A stretch of 64,000 nucleotides of DNA, taken from positions 1,736,001 to 1,800,000 of the forward strand of contig NOKP01000005.1 in assembly GCA_002682825.1 (NCBI GenBank). Direction: 5' to 3'. Source of the stretch: Neonectria sp. B-13 (Eukaryota; Ascomycota; Sordariomycetes; Hypocreales; Nectriaceae). The notes under the pieces were generated by a model, which was not told the origin of the DNA, did no database searches, and was given only the letters and a program-made list of their open reading frames with translations. The first letter of the stretch is position 1, and every line of letters starts with the position of its first letter. Positions 1 through 11,599 of the stretch are shown in pieces. Both the position numbers and the translations under genes were made by a program.

Positions 1-1
1 C

Positions 2-268
2 AGCATTAACTCCACCATGCTGGTTGACGCATTCCCCGAGTCCTCAGCAGGTGCCACTGCTACGAACAATTTGTGCCGCTGCCTCCTTGGGGCTGTCGGA
101 GTGAGTGTGATCCAGCCTTTGATCCATGCGGTGAAGATAAGAAATGCGTTTCTGATCCTGACGGGGGTTGTCATACTGTTTTCGCCACTTATCTGGGTTC
201 AGTGGAAGTTTTGCCCGAAATGGAGACTAGAGAGAGAGCGAAAGGCGGCTGAAAAGTTAGCACAATGA
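2..268 (+). CDS. MFS transporter, C-terminal end (partial)
   Basis: The frame is open from the left edge of the window, so only the last ~88 residues are seen. The segment PESSAGATATNN followed by a hydrophobic stretch, a short basic loop, and a last membrane helix ending in a charged tail (RLERERKAAEKLAQ) is typical of the end of fungal DHA1-type drug:proton antiporters of the major facilitator superfamily. In that family such proteins export drugs, metabolites or polyamines at the plasma membrane. The substrate cannot be inferred from this fragment. The start, the first ten or so helices and any introns lie outside the window. Family assignment rests on pattern recognition of a short C-terminus, so confidence is moderate. 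Confidence 0.7.
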   Translation, partial: SINSTMLVDAFPESSAGATATNNLCRCLLGAVGVSVIQPLIHAVKIRNAFLILTGVVILFSPLIWVQWKFCPKWRLERERKAAEKLAQ

Positions 269-1979
269 GGACGTGTCATAGTTAGGATAGGTGACTTGAC
301 TGAGTTTCCGCGGTGATGTTCTAGTTTTGGTAATCGGCGTTTGATACAATTAATATTTCAGTGATTGTAAAAAATAGTGAACATTTATTGACTCCGAGAC
401 TACAACCAAGATGTCATGAATTTCCCTTATTCTACACAGATTTGGCCCTAATGCTGCCTTTTCAAATCGCCATGAGGGAAGTCTTCTTCTTGTCGTCGTA
501 TCCTTCGATGCTCTTATTGCGCAAGAACTGAAATTTACCAGTCCTAAACGCCGATAGCACGCATATATCAGTGAACAGACCCATACTTTCATCGAGATGC
601 CTAGCCTTTTCTTGATCTGTTGGCCAGAAATGAGATGATGCACTGCACTATGCGTTAGCATCGTAACCCATTTCATCTGGAATTTGGACTCCAATAAAGG
701 TCATAGAGCATAGCTAGATATCTGAGTATTTTCAAGGTCATATACCAGAAGTCAATATTCTAAGCACAACTATCGGACAAACATGCCTTGGTATGTAATG
801 ATAAGGAGGATCTGCATAGACTCACCATGATTCGATTTTTCTACCTAGTGCCTTGTTGAGCATGACCATGAAGAAGCTGCTCACGCGGCACCTAATTTGC
901 CGAGGGTAGATTAGCTTCCTGAGATAACCTGAGGTGTCAATCAAATGGCCAAATGTTCTAGTTGTCGCTTGTCCCTCTAGCAAAAGTGTTGCGGCTAGAT
1001 GCTGGTCCTGTGGCAATATCTGACTAGGGAGAGGCGGCGATCGGGCCCGGAATCTTCGGGCAAGCTTCCAAGCCATGCATAATGGGGTCAATGGCCCGAC
1101 CTTGGAATGGTTTTAGTTCTAGACCTCCGAAGATCTTTGTTGACGTCCTAGAGTACCCCACTGTTGTATTGTTGGAACATGGTCTGCTTCAAGCAAGGGG
1201 AAGATAATTGCATTTCTTGGATACTGAAGATACTGAAGAGGTAAAAGAGTCTGATGGTGCGAGATCGTATTTCCATCAATAAAACTGAAAAATCTCTACG
1301 TCCAAACGCAAAGAAGCTGCGAAGAACGACTGTGTGGTATAAGTTGAATACCAGACGCCGCCGTGTCTATTTGGAATCTTTGCTGATTTGGCAAAGGTGA
1401 CTCGGAAGTGTAGTTCAGATGACACACATATTCAAGGGCTGCTGAGGTGTTTAATAATCACTCGTAGCATCGGATGTCAGCCCGGAGCGCTTGTCATCAT
1501 GAATAGCCGAGAAATCAGGCCAGAAAATCATACCCGCGGAGAACGTTAGTGGCGTTTGGCGGGGGACAGGGATATCCGCGGAGATGCATATAATGGAACG
1601 TCTTGTGTGCCAGCGCATTTTCGCCGACAACGCCGACGCTGGATGAAACCCACACTGCACGCAGTGCGCATGAAATTGAGTAATGGGAGCGATGCAATTG
1701 GCCTTTGAGGTTGAATACGAATGTGCGGCCATGCCGACAGACCAGCTTCAAGCCTCTATTTCCTCGGAGGTGTCGCATCATGACGACCTAATTCTACTTC
1801 GGGTAATATTTCTGGGAAACGATTGCTCGAAAAGGTGAGGGTCCATGTGACTGTTCAGTGCCGAGACCTCCATTATATAAGAGTGCATTGCCAATGCCAT
1901 TTACTGGACTACTTCACAAACAGCAACAATCACCTTGTCACCAAACATCCTTGACAAAAATCACGCAACCTTCAACAAG
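269..1979. other. Intergenic region, no gene seen
   Basis: About 1.7 kb between the MFS fragment and the CYP55 gene. Short reading frames on both strands (for example minus 350-694 and 1451-1781) have no domain, no coherent codon bias and no splice context, so I treat them as chance. The last ~150 bases are the CYP55 promoter. Confidence 0.6.
1873..1880 (+). promoter_or_regulatory. TATA-like box of the CYP55 gene
   Basis: TTATATAA lies about 100 bp upstream of the ATG at 1980. A transcript starting 25-60 bp downstream would have a short leader. No in-frame ATG occurs between this box and 1980, which helps fix the start codon. Confidence 0.45.
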
Positions 1980-3557
1980 ATGACAGTCATTATTCCCCGG
2001 TTCCCCTTCCAGCGAGCGACGGATCTTGATCCTCCTGCAGAATACGCTCGCCTCCGGGCCACTGAGCCGGTTTCAAGAGTACAACTGTTTGACGGAAGCT
2101 TGGCGTGGCTGGTGGTCAAATACCACGATGTTTGCCAGGTGGCGTCAGATGAGAGACTTTCCAAGGTACGTATCAGTTGTTTCCTGCTGTATTTGTACGG
2201 TGCTTATTTTAAACAGGAGCGGAGCCGGCAAGGCTTCCCCGAGCTCAGCGCTGGTGGAAAGGCAGCTGCCAAGAACAAACCTACCTTCGTGGATATGGAT
2301 GCGCCGGCACACATGAATCAGCGGTAACAATTCCCAGTATTAGGACAGCTCTTAGAACAGATACTAACATGATTTAGCGACATGGTTGCGCCCCTCTTTG
2401 TCATGGACCACGTCCGAACAATGAAGCCATACATCCAGAAGACTGTCAACGACCTTCTCAGTGAGATGACCCAAAATGGGTGCGACGAGCCCGTTGATCT
2501 CGTTGAGAAGTTTGCGCTACCCGTTCCATCCTATGTTAGTTGAACCCATGCTTTCCAAAGAAACAACACTAACGCCACAAGTAGGTCATCTACACCATTC
2601 TCGGTGTCCCATTCGAGGATCTGGAGTACCTCACCCAGCAGAACGCAATCCGAAGCAACGGCAGCGGAACCGCACAGGAAGCTGCATCAGCAAACCAGTG
2701 AGAATATCTTATCAGGAGATTGATACCGAGGCTGACAAAGTGTGCAGGGAACTTCTCAACTATCTCGCTAACCTCGTAGACAAGCGTCTCGAGGAGCCTA
2801 AGGATGACCTGATCAGCAAACTCGTCACAGAGCAGCTTGCACAAGGCCACATCGAAAAGTCCGACGCCGTGCAAATCGCATTCCTTCTGCTGGTGGCGGG
2901 AAACGCGACCATGGTTAGCATGATAGCTCTGGTAAGACAAGCCCAACTCAATTATCACATACCATGAACCGAAGAACTAATCAGCCTCTAGGGTGTTGTC
3001 ACACTCATGCAAAACCCATCCCAACTTGAGGAGCTCAAGGCCGACGCATCTCTTGTTCCAGGTTTTGTCGAGGAGCTGTGTCGTTTTCACACCGCCTCCG
3101 CCTTGGCAATGAAGAGAGTAGCCAAAGAGGATATCGAGCTTGGGGGAAAGGTGAATTTCATCAATTACCCAATACGAACAAGTGACTTGACTGACAAATC
3201 ATACAGACCATCCGCGCAGGTGAAGGTATCATTGCCTCGAACCAGTCCGCCAACCGAGACGAAGACGTCTTCCCGGACCCCGACGTCTTCGACCTGCACA
3301 GAGATAACGGATCGAACGACCCTCTTGGTTTCGGGTTTGGCCCCCATCGTTGCGTCGCAGAGCCACTAGCCAAAGCAGAACTAGAGATTGTCTTTGGTGA
3401 GACACCCGTCTTGACAGAATGATGCTGTTACTAACCTGTACTAGAAACCCTATTCAAGACGCTTCCAAATCTCAAGGTCGCAGTTCCCCTTGAAGAGGTT
3501 GGCTATTCGCCGCGCCACAAAGATGTTGGCATTGCCAAGTTGCCGGTGGTTTGGTAG
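1980..3557 (+). CDS. CYP55A: CYP55-family cytochrome P450, nitric oxide reductase (P450nor)
   Basis: P450nor reduces two NO to N2O using NAD(P)H directly, without a reductase partner, in fungal denitrification and NO detoxification. I read eight exons: 1980-2165, 2217-2323, 2378-2534, 2585-2697, 2748-2931, 2992-3150, 3207-3396 and 3445-3557. They join in phase to 402 residues, the size of Fusarium P450nor (about 403). The product starts [13 protein letters not shown], has the AGNATM segment in helix I and the haem loop [17 protein letters not shown] with the Cys ligand. Similarity to known P450nor runs end to end. There is no membrane anchor, and no upstream in-frame ATG that could add a mitochondrial presequence, so only a soluble cytosolic form is predicted. 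No nitrate or nitrite reductase gene is nearby. The best-supported call in the window. Confidence 0.95.
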
Positions 3558-4127
3558 GCGATAAATGAGGATTGAAGGTGTGTGAGTGGTATTGTAAAAA
3601 GACCGAAACAGGATCATCCCCACTCCACCCTAGTTCAGTAGATTGTATGGTTTCATGATTTAGTGTACGATTAAATAACAGGCTTTCGAGATTTTGATTT
3701 TGCTGCCAGTCACTTCTTTCATTATTTGATTATCTCGTTAACATAACACTACTCTAAGTGATAGGAGTTCGTTGAGAAATGGCTGCTCCCAAGCTTGGGG
3801 CTGATCGGCGGCTTGATTTTGACGAGTGCTTAGATCTTTCATATCGAAAGAAAATAGGGGGTTTTAGGATATCGAAGTCATGGTAAAAGGTCAAGGTAAC
3901 ATATATATGTATATTTATATAAGTCTAGTCAAAGAAAGTGTAGAACGGAATCGATTTGAGAATGTAGGAAAGGAGTGAAGCATACGAGTCTTCTCGACGA
4001 GTTCAATTTTGTTCAACGAGAAATAAATACCCTAATGAATTACAGAAACTTCGGAAGGAGTAACCATCGATAGATAGAGTCTCCAAAACACAAACTCATA
4101 AATACAAACGCTTCCTGACACTTATAC
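3558..4127. other. Convergent intergenic region with AT-rich tract
   Basis: Space between the 3' ends of the CYP55 and DUF899 genes. It includes an AT-only stretch near 3901-3920 (alternating A/T). No coding signal; presumably the two 3' UTRs and terminators. Confidence 0.5.
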
Positions 4128-4886
4128 TCAATTATACTCATACTTCAGCTTGAACTCAGCTGGCCCATACTGTCCAAGCTGCCTGCCAAGAGGCGTCATG
4201 TCAAGGAGTGCCAGGGTCGGCATCGTCTTCTCTCCGCCACGGGCAAACGTCGAGTAGGTGTGGTAAATATCCCCATCTTTCTTGAGAAACACGCTGAATC
4301 CGGGAATGTCTCCGGTGTACCAGCGCTTCCCCTCAGCCTCCATCTCCTCCTTGCTGCGAAAGTTGAACTGGATCGGACAGACAGCTTCGTCCACCGTCGC
4401 GTAGAAATCGTAGTTGAAGTCCGACTCGCCGCTGGAGTACCACAGCCAAGTCCAGCCGTTCTTCTGCCGGAAGGCCTCGAGCTTGTCGATGTCGCCGCGG
4501 GACATGCAGACGAGATTCGTGTTCTTCAAGCGCAGGTGGCGCACGTCTGGGAGCGACTCGCCGATATGGGAGCAGCCGCGACAGCCTTCGTCGTCGCCTG
4601 GCTTGAACATGAAGTGGTAGACAATGAGCTGTTCGCAGCCGTCGAACAGGTCGCTCAAGGTGACGGTGGTGTTGTTTGGGCCTTTGAAGGTATAGGTCTT
4701 GTCGACTTTGACCATGGGAAGATCGCGGCGTTGCGCGGAGAGTGCGTCATTAGCACGGGTGAGCTCCTTCTCCTTCACCAGCAGGGCTTTTCGAGCGGCG
4801 AGCCACTCATCACGGTTGACGACCTAGACATAGTCAGGTGAGGTTTGGGGATTGGAAGCCAAATTGATGTTTACTTTGCCTGGCAT
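4128..4886 (-). CDS. DUF899 thioredoxin-like protein
   Basis: Two exons (4886-4875 and 4823-4128, 51 bp intron) give 235 residues starting MPGKVVNRDEWLAARKALL. The body has the DUF899 (AhpC/TSA-like thioredoxin fold) pattern: LPMVKVDKTYTF, then LFDGCEQLIVYHFMF, a DEGCRGCSH segment with a C-x2-C pair, and DFYATVDEA. Members are cytosolic, often predicted to be redox or peroxidase-like, but no reaction is firmly established for the fungal group. The start was chosen at the ATG whose four codons splice in phase onto the conserved VVNRDEW segment. The gene is divergent from the GFA-domain gene at 5646 across a 760 bp shared promoter region, which may mean co-regulation in detoxification of reactive small molecules; that is inference. 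Confidence 0.88.
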
Positions 4887-5645
4887 TGTTTAGGGTAGGA
4901 GGGTGACTTGTGATGAATCAATTCAAAATTGGAGTCTGGACTTCGTTCCTTAGTCTTGGATCTGGTAGCCATCATTTCCACTCAGTCCCATTCTTATACT
5001 TTTGTTCATTACCCAAATCCCCGCTTCGTTCCATAGTGTCGTTATTGCACTGTCGTGATCATCACACATCCAACTTCCAGTGGCTGGCAACACGAACCAA
5101 TCTTTACATGGCAACGACAAACACGGCGCATGGACGATCAGATGCTTCGGAGTGATTAGTGAGCAAACGAGGGGCTGCTGCCTGGCGGCGTGTCTTAGTT
5201 TAGTTGTCTAGTTGTTACTGTGGCTTGTTCGTAAATGAGACAGATGTGTCGCGGTCGTGAAGTTGAGATTGGCTACCGTGATTTCAAGACCAGGCAGCTG
5301 CACACTGTAGGCACCGCAGCCTGCTGTAAATGCACCGCTATTGGATGCCCTGTCGTGAATTTCCTGGGTACCAGCCACTACGGCCGACGTCCCGGAAGCC
5401 GACATGCCGACTCCGACGCCGGCTTACGCTTCATTTCAAGACAAAGCGATCCCCAGCACGGTTAGGCGCCTCTCAGCAGTTCAGCCATCCACAATCAGCA
5501 TCAAGACAGATTCCAACTTGCAAAGACTTGAGCTTTCGATTGACTACTACTATTTAACACTTGCAGTTTGGCCACCTGTCTCTCGACACATCGCCCAGCC
5601 ATCTCATCAATCTCAAAGCCAGCCAACTCCGCATCGGAACAAACA
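4887..5645. promoter_or_regulatory. Shared divergent promoter region of the DUF899 and GFA genes
   Basis: Upstream DNA for both genes, about 760 bp. Several short frames occur but none has a domain. I see no strong TATA box and no operator I can name. Confidence 0.4.
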
Positions 5646-6642
5646 ATGGCTGACGTCCAGGAACCGACCAAAACGTACCGTGGCAACTGCCATTGCGGCG
5701 CATTCGTGTACGAAGTCGATGTCCCGGAAATCAAGAGCGTCGGTGAATGCAACTGCAGCATCTGCACCAGGAAGGGCTACCTCGCGCTCTTCCCTCCCGG
5801 CGGCCGCGATGACTTCAGGGTCGTCAAAGGCGCCGAGGAGGACCTCACGACGTACACATTCGCCGCGGGGAGAATTCTCCACAAGTTCTGTCCCACTTGC
5901 GCTACACCCCTCATGGTCACGATGCCCAGCGGACCGCCAAAGTACTCTTTCGGGCTGAACGCCCACGCAATCCAGGATCTGAACACGTGGACGTTGCAGC
6001 GTGAGTAGTGAGTGTCACTGCATCTCAATCACTGACATGCACTGTGCTGACTGAATCTGCGTCAGTGTCGATTGGGCTTCGAAGGGATCCAAGTATGAGG
6101 TCCCAGCGTATACTGGTCGTCTTCCCGCTGAGGAGGTCGAAGGAGGCAAGATCTATACTGGAAATTGCCATTGTGGCGCCGTCCAGTTAGCCTTGGCGAG
6201 CCCACTCCTTGACGAGACTTTCCAGGACATGGTCGGCGAGTGCAATTGCAGTATTTGCGAGAGAGTAAGACTCTAAGATTTCTCAAGGACTAGAGCAACA
6301 CTGACAGTTTCCTAGAATGCCTACATTTGGGTCTGGCCTCGCCGTGAACTGGTCGTCTTACACGGCGACCCCGAGGACATTGGCCGTTATTTCTGTGCTA
6401 CCAAGCTGATCGGCAAGACGTTCTGCAAGAAATGCGGCGTGCAGATGACAAACGAGCCGGCTCCCCAATCCGATGAGTCGATCGCTGCCATGTCAGAGGA
6501 GCAACGAAAGGTATGGGACATGATCAGCCCAATGCACCCTGTGAACCTCCGTGTTCTGAATGGAACCGACCTGAAGGACTTTGAAGGGAAGATTCAGCAG
6601 ATGGAAGGCGCCAACCGACCTCCTTTTTACGAGAAGCCTTAG
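5646..6642 (+). CDS. Tandem GFA/CENP-V domain protein (Mss4-like zinc fold)
   Basis: Three exons (5646-6007, 6066-6264, 6316-6642) give 295 residues. Two copies of the glutathione-dependent formaldehyde-activating (GFA) fold are present. Copy 1 has GNCHCGAFVYEV, GECNCSICTRKGY and FCPTCATPL; copy 2 has GNCHCGAVQLAL, GECNCSICERNAY and FCKKCGVQM. These Cys sets are the usual structural and catalytic zinc ligands. GFA enzymes promote addition of glutathione to formaldehyde, but fungal tandem-domain members have not been shown to do this, so substrate is unknown. The first donor was placed at 6008 (GTGAGT) because the stronger-looking GT at 6001 joins out of frame. The ATG at 5646 starts MADVQEP just before copy 1. 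Likely cytosolic. Confidence 0.88.
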
Positions 6643-8169
6643 GAAATAGAAATGAAAGGGCGTTTAACTGATGATTAGGTGTATTGGTTGATGGTGGGTT
6701 GGTGTGTGCTGTTTTGGGTGGATGAAGGTGGCACAGGAGACGCCGACGGAGCAGAGGTGTTAGTGATAGTTGACCCTGGTGGTAGCTGGCCATTGGGCAT
6801 TGAGACACCTAGTGTTTCGTAGAGCGAAGCGCGTCCAATGTTTTGTTTGGTCTTTGCTCTTGCGCCACTTTAGATCGCACTGCCGTGTTTGATCTGCTTG
6901 GTGATCATAACGGTACAACTAATTGCCATTTCGCGCAATGGCGGCCTTTTATATCTTCTGTGAGCGTGTATGCTTAGACTGAGGTATCAGACCATAAGAA
7001 GCACCAAAACCACGGGCTCCAGTATTCGCACCGAATTTTCGCGGACGGCCGTCAAATCTAGACGACGAGAAACCTCTGACAGAGAAAATAGAAACGGGAG
7101 TGTAGTACTATTTAGGTAAACCCACGCCGGAACCCATCCTGGCTGTGACGTTGCGGGAAAAGAATTTAAGCGGATGGGACAAAAAGATTCGTCTGCCATG
7201 GCCTGATTTACCAAGGATCAAGTAAAAATCTCAGCAACAGCCTCCCAATTCATCTCGAAAAAGGCATGAGGCCTACGTAACCACCCTGTCTCAGGTATCA
7301 GGGGTCGGGGCCACATGGAGATCCCACAACGAAGGCCGTCGCGAATCGTTCCAGCGTCTCGTCTAGTCGGAAATGGGATCTGCTAGGCAAAACACCGTCC
7401 ACCAATTGCAAACGAAACGATGCCGGGGTGGCGACTATCGTGAGATATCTACTCGTCAATCCCTCCGAAATGAACATCTCGGCCGCCAGGGGAACGGAAA
7501 CGATCCACACCCCCACAGCGCGGCACTTCCAGGACCAGCTAGGCTCTGTTTCCCAAGCTCCAGGGGGACCGATTTATTCGGAGCCGCTAACGGGTTTCAT
7601 CGCCTCTCGCTGAAACCTCGTCTGAACAGAGAGTCGGGCGGACTGCGGAAGAGCATTGATGGAGGCGGAGACGGCCAATGATGGAGACGAGATTACAACT
7701 TTGGATAGTTCTTAGGATTTCGAGCCGGGTCTTCGCAAGCATCCTGGGTGACTTTGCGTCTCCACACGCCCTGAAACTGTTTCGCCAACGTGGACTGACA
7801 GCGCCGGGTTCGCATTGTCGTCTGGTATTCATGCGTTGTGATAGGCCTTTCTACACGCAAGCAGGGGAGAGGCCGTTATGGAGATCGTGAGGGCCTTGCG
7901 CCTAGTAGTCTGCCGTCAACTCCGCCGTGGCATATATAAACACTTCCTGCACTTCAACTTGATGATGCGTCAGTCTTGAGTCTTTGTGTCTTGACCAACT
8001 AGGGGCTTGCCTTCTTTCATTCTTTCCTTCAGCAGCACTGGGTGCCGTTCTTTTCGTTCTATTCCACCTTCATTCATTCACGACTGGATTCGTGACCCTT
8101 CCTTCGTTGCCTTGTGCCTATTATTCCTTCCTTTGAAGACCCAGTTCTCTACTTTCTCTACCCTTCATT
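6643..8169. other. Intergenic region and promoter of the CDH-like gene
   Basis: About 1.5 kb. Overlapping short frames at 7298-7890 on both strands lack domains and splice context. The last 240 bp contain a TATA box and a long pyrimidine-rich (CTTTC/TTCC-rich) leader just before the ATG at 8170, a common feature of highly expressed fungal genes. Confidence 0.55.
7931..7940 (+). promoter_or_regulatory. TATA box of the CDH-like gene
   Basis: CATATATAAA, about 235 bp upstream of the ATG at 8170 and followed by a pyrimidine-rich leader. Confidence 0.55.
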
Positions 8170-10612
8170 ATGAACTTCAAGTCCCTCGCTCTTGGGAGTG
8201 CTCTGGTACTCCCCAGCCTAATCCAGGCCGCTTCAGTCGCCTACGTCGACCCCGATACCAGCATCACGTTCCAGAAATGGACTGATACGGCTTCCAGCTT
8301 CAGCTTCGGTATTGCGTTGCCCTCGGACCCTGCCACAGACTTCATCGGCCAAATCTCCGCTCCTATTACCGATGGATACGCAGCCCTGTCGCTCACCACT
8401 TCCATGGCCAAGAGTCTGCTCATCGTTGCTTGGCCCAACGGTGAGTCGGTTGTCTCTTCGCTGCGCGAGGCCACTGGCTACGCGAACCCCGACGTTCTCG
8501 ACGACGACACTGTTTCTCTGAAGACAATTGCGTCTGGAACCTCGGCCAATGGTACTGCCTTCACCTACACTTTCCTCTGCGAGGGCTGCATCAAGGGTGA
8601 TTCTACCACCTTCGCTGCCACCGACGATTCACCTGCTATTGGTTGGGCACTCAGCACCACGGCTCTGGATGATCCTTCCGCGGCCGATGGCGCACTCAAC
8701 TACCACTCTGCTGGCTTTGGTGGCTTCGCCATTGATCTCGCCTCTGCTAAGTCGGCCGACTACGCCACCTGGGCGGCGCTGGCCTCCGACGACACCTCCG
8801 GAACAACCCCTGACACTGGCAGCGGCAGCGGATCGACTCCCACGAACATCACTACGACTATCTCTAACGTGACGTACGACTACATCGTTTCCGGAGCCGG
8901 AGCGGCCGGTCTCATCGTTGCCGAGCGTCTAGCAGAGTCGAACGCCTCCGTCCTCCTCCTCGAGCGCGGCAAGGCCTCCCTGTTCTCCACCGGCGGCCAA
9001 ACCGTCATGGACTGGAACGACACGGTGACACAGTACGATGTGCCTGGTATGGGTTATGCGCTCTCTACCGCTGCTGACACGAGCGAGTACTGCACCGACA
9101 CGGCCAGCCAGGCCGGCTGTATCCTGGGTGGCTCAACGGTCATCAACGCCATGATGTTCGTCAAGCCCCAGAGCTCCGACTTCGACCGCAAGTGGCCGAC
9201 AGGCTGGAAGTGGGCCGACGTCAAGGATGCCGCGAGCAGGCTCTATGAGCGCACGCCTGGAACGACGACGCCTAGCAAGGACGGCGAGCTGTACGACCAG
9301 GGCGCCTGGAATGTACTGAGCAAGTGGCTTGACGGAAATGGCTTCAGCGAGGTGGATGCCATTGATCAGCCTGAGGAGAAGCGAAAGATCTACTCGCATC
9401 CTCCGACTATGGTGAGACTATCCGATTCCCCATGAGCACACAGCAACTAACATCGTCTAGATCTCCAATGGCCTCCGCGCAGGACCTGTCCGTGACTACC
9501 TTCCCTTGGCCCAAGCTCTGCCTAAGTTTGACCTAAAGCTTAACGCCAAAATGCTCCGTGTTGTCCGCGACGGCAGCAGCATCAGCGGCGTCGAGGTGGA
9601 AACTGGCGTGGCCACGCGTCAGATCATCAAGCTCAACGCTAAGGGAGCCGTCATCCTCGCTTCCGGTGCCCTGTCCACGCCTCGCATTCTCTTCAACAGC
9701 GGTATCGGCCCTACTGAGCAGATCAGGACCGTATCCAACGGATCTACGCAGATCACCCTGCCGGCGTCTGCGGACTGGATCGATCTGCCTGTAGGCCAGA
9801 ACCTGCAGGATCACCCTATCTTCACTGTGGAGCTCAAGACCAAGGAGTCTCTGTCGTCGCTTGCCAGCACTGCCTTCACCGCGCCAAACCAGACCAACGT
9901 GGACCTGTTTGCTCAGGGATCTGGTCTTCTCGCGCAGTCGGGTCAACGTCTTACTTTCTGGACCAGCGTCAGAAACACCACAGACGGCGTTGAGAGGTAC
10001 ATCCAGGGCACCTGCAACTCTCCCTCCAACGACACTGTCCGCATCAAGGTCTATCTCACCCACGGCCTGTCCTCCACTGGTGCCATAGGTATCACCAGCT
10101 CTGGAGCTACCAAGATCACCGAGGAGCCGTACCTGAACACCAGCGCTGACAAGGAGGCGATCCTGTCTTTCATGAGGCAGCTCATCGCCTACGCGTCTAA
10201 GTCTGACAGCACCCTGACTATCGCGAGCAACACCACGGCCGAGAGCTTGATTGCCTCGTACGTGACCGGATCTCACTTTGTCGGCACGGCGCGGATGGGA
10301 ACCAGCCAGGACGGAAACAGTGTCGTCGACGTCAACACCAAGGTCTGGGGTACCGACAACCTCTTTGTCGTGGACGCCAGTATTCACCCTGATCTGCCCA
10401 CTGGAAACACGCAGGCCATCGTGATGGTTGCTGCTGAGCATGCCGCGGCTAAGATTCTTAAGAGGGATCAGTCTAGCAGCACGACGCCTACCACTACCAC
10501 GACGCCTTCCGCTGTCGCCACGCCTTCCAGTGCCACGACGCCCGCCGCTTCCACCAAGACTGCCAGTTCCAAGTGCAGGTTGGCCAGGAGAAGACGCAAC
10601 ATGTTTGCGTAA
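8170..10612 (+). CDS. Cellobiose dehydrogenase-like haemoflavoprotein (secreted)
   Basis: Two exons (8170-9411 and 9461-10612) give 797 residues. Order: signal peptide (about 1-20, ending LIQA); a CDH cytochrome domain (about 22-205) with candidate haem ligands Met79 (TTSMAK) and His179 (NYHSAGFGG); a Gly/Ser/Thr linker; and a GMC flavodehydrogenase with the FAD motif SGAGAAG (241-247), GGSTVINAMMF, and the C-terminal GSHFVGTARMG plus PTGNTQA segments that carry the catalytic His and Asn. Such enzymes oxidise cellobiose or other sugars and pass electrons through the haem to lytic polysaccharide monooxygenases outside the cell. There is no CBM1; instead a Thr/Ser/Pro-rich tail ends in a basic run (RLARRRR), so it resembles class III CDH or a CDH paralogue. 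Substrate is not proven. Confidence 0.9.
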
Positions 10613-10879
10613 GAAATTTCAATGTACCATAGATTTGTTATACAGGAGGATATACCAGGATATTTGTTCAAAGCTTAGATCAAGTGTAAAAAGAGAGAAG
10701 AGCATGACTCTCACATCATTTGCTATCGTCGTGACATACACATAATAACTGCTTCCGGGCAGGCAGGAATGGGTACTAACACTAATTCTGACCTTAACAC
10801 TAGTAGTACGTTTGCCAACCCTGCGGATAGGTGCACCAGTGTCATCGTTTCTTACATCCTGCCCCTTTGATACATATAA

Positions 10880-11599
10880 TCACCACGGCAACTCCGTCCC
10901 GTTGTAGAGGAGAAACTTCCCACTGTCTTCTGGCTTTAAACCCTTGACAATATCGATCACCCCTTTCGCACTTGCCTCCACTTCTACCACCGCCTCCGAT
11001 CCACCCATGACTGTCTTAACATGGCCCGGGTCAATTGCAACAACAATTGCCTGCGATCCCAGCTGCTTTGCCTGATGAACAGTGACCATGTTTAGCGCCG
11101 TCTTGCTGATGCTGTACGGCATGGCCCCAGCTGGGATCGTCCCGTCGGTGAGCATCGTCAGGCTCCCCATTCCAGAGGTGATGTTTGCCACCACAGCACC
11201 AGGGACGAGGTGCGGGATTAATGCCTGCGTGACCAAGGCTGGGCCAACCGCATTGGAGGTAAAGTGCGAAATGAGAGACTCTGCAGTGACGTTGCGGATT
11301 GTCTGTTCCCTGGAATTCAAGATGGCGGCAAATTGGATGACCACGTTGACTGAGAAGTCTGCTCCAAGAGCTTTTGTCAGGCGTCCGACAAGCTCAGAGA
11401 CTGAGGCTGTGTTTGAAACGTCGCACTCAACGATATGGACTGTTCCCTTGCTGTTGGACTTGATCTCGTTGAGGGACGAGATGTCCGCCCCTAGGCCGCG
11501 AACAACAGCAACGACAATGTTTGAAGGGCTGTTTGCGAGCTGGAGGACAGTCTGCAGACCGATCCCAGTTCGAGCGCCGGTGATGACGAAGACGGCCAT
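10880..11599 (-). CDS. Short-chain dehydrogenase/reductase
   Basis: A single exon of 239 residues. Rossmann start MAVFVITGARTGIG matches the NAD(P)-binding TGxxxGIG motif at residues 7-14, and the active-site YSISK (YxxxK) lies after an ITSGMGS strand holding the catalytic Ser. The usual NNAG element is replaced by QFAAIL. The length and layout suggest a classical, soluble, C-factor-like SDR. It converges with the CDH-like gene, leaving ~270 bp between stop codons. The substrate cannot be told from the sequence. The start is the ATG immediately before the first beta strand; no intron is needed. Confidence 0.9.
   Translation of the reverse strand: MAVFVITGARTGIGLQTVLQLANSPSNIVVAVVRGLGADISSLNEIKSNSKGTVHIVECDVSNTASVSELVGRLTKALGADFSVNVVIQFAAILNSREQTIRNVTAESLISHFTSNAVGPALVTQALIPHLVPGAVVANITSGMGSLTMLTDGTIPAGAMPYSISKTALNMVTVHQAKQLGSQAIVVAIDPGHVKTVMGGSEAVVEVEASAKGVIDIVKGLKPEDSGKFLLYNGTELPW

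Noticed and set aside
4260..4841. 193-codon plus-strand frame opposite the DUF899 gene
   Set aside because: Antisense shadow; no domain, while the minus frame matches DUF899 throughout.
7298..7890. Cluster of overlapping short frames upstream of the CDH-like gene
   Set aside because: Frames on both strands of equal quality, no domain, no start context; more likely promoter DNA.
9533..10441. 302-codon minus-strand open frame
   Set aside because: Exact antisense shadow of the CDH-like gene's second exon; GC-ending codons of the real gene keep the opposite frame open.
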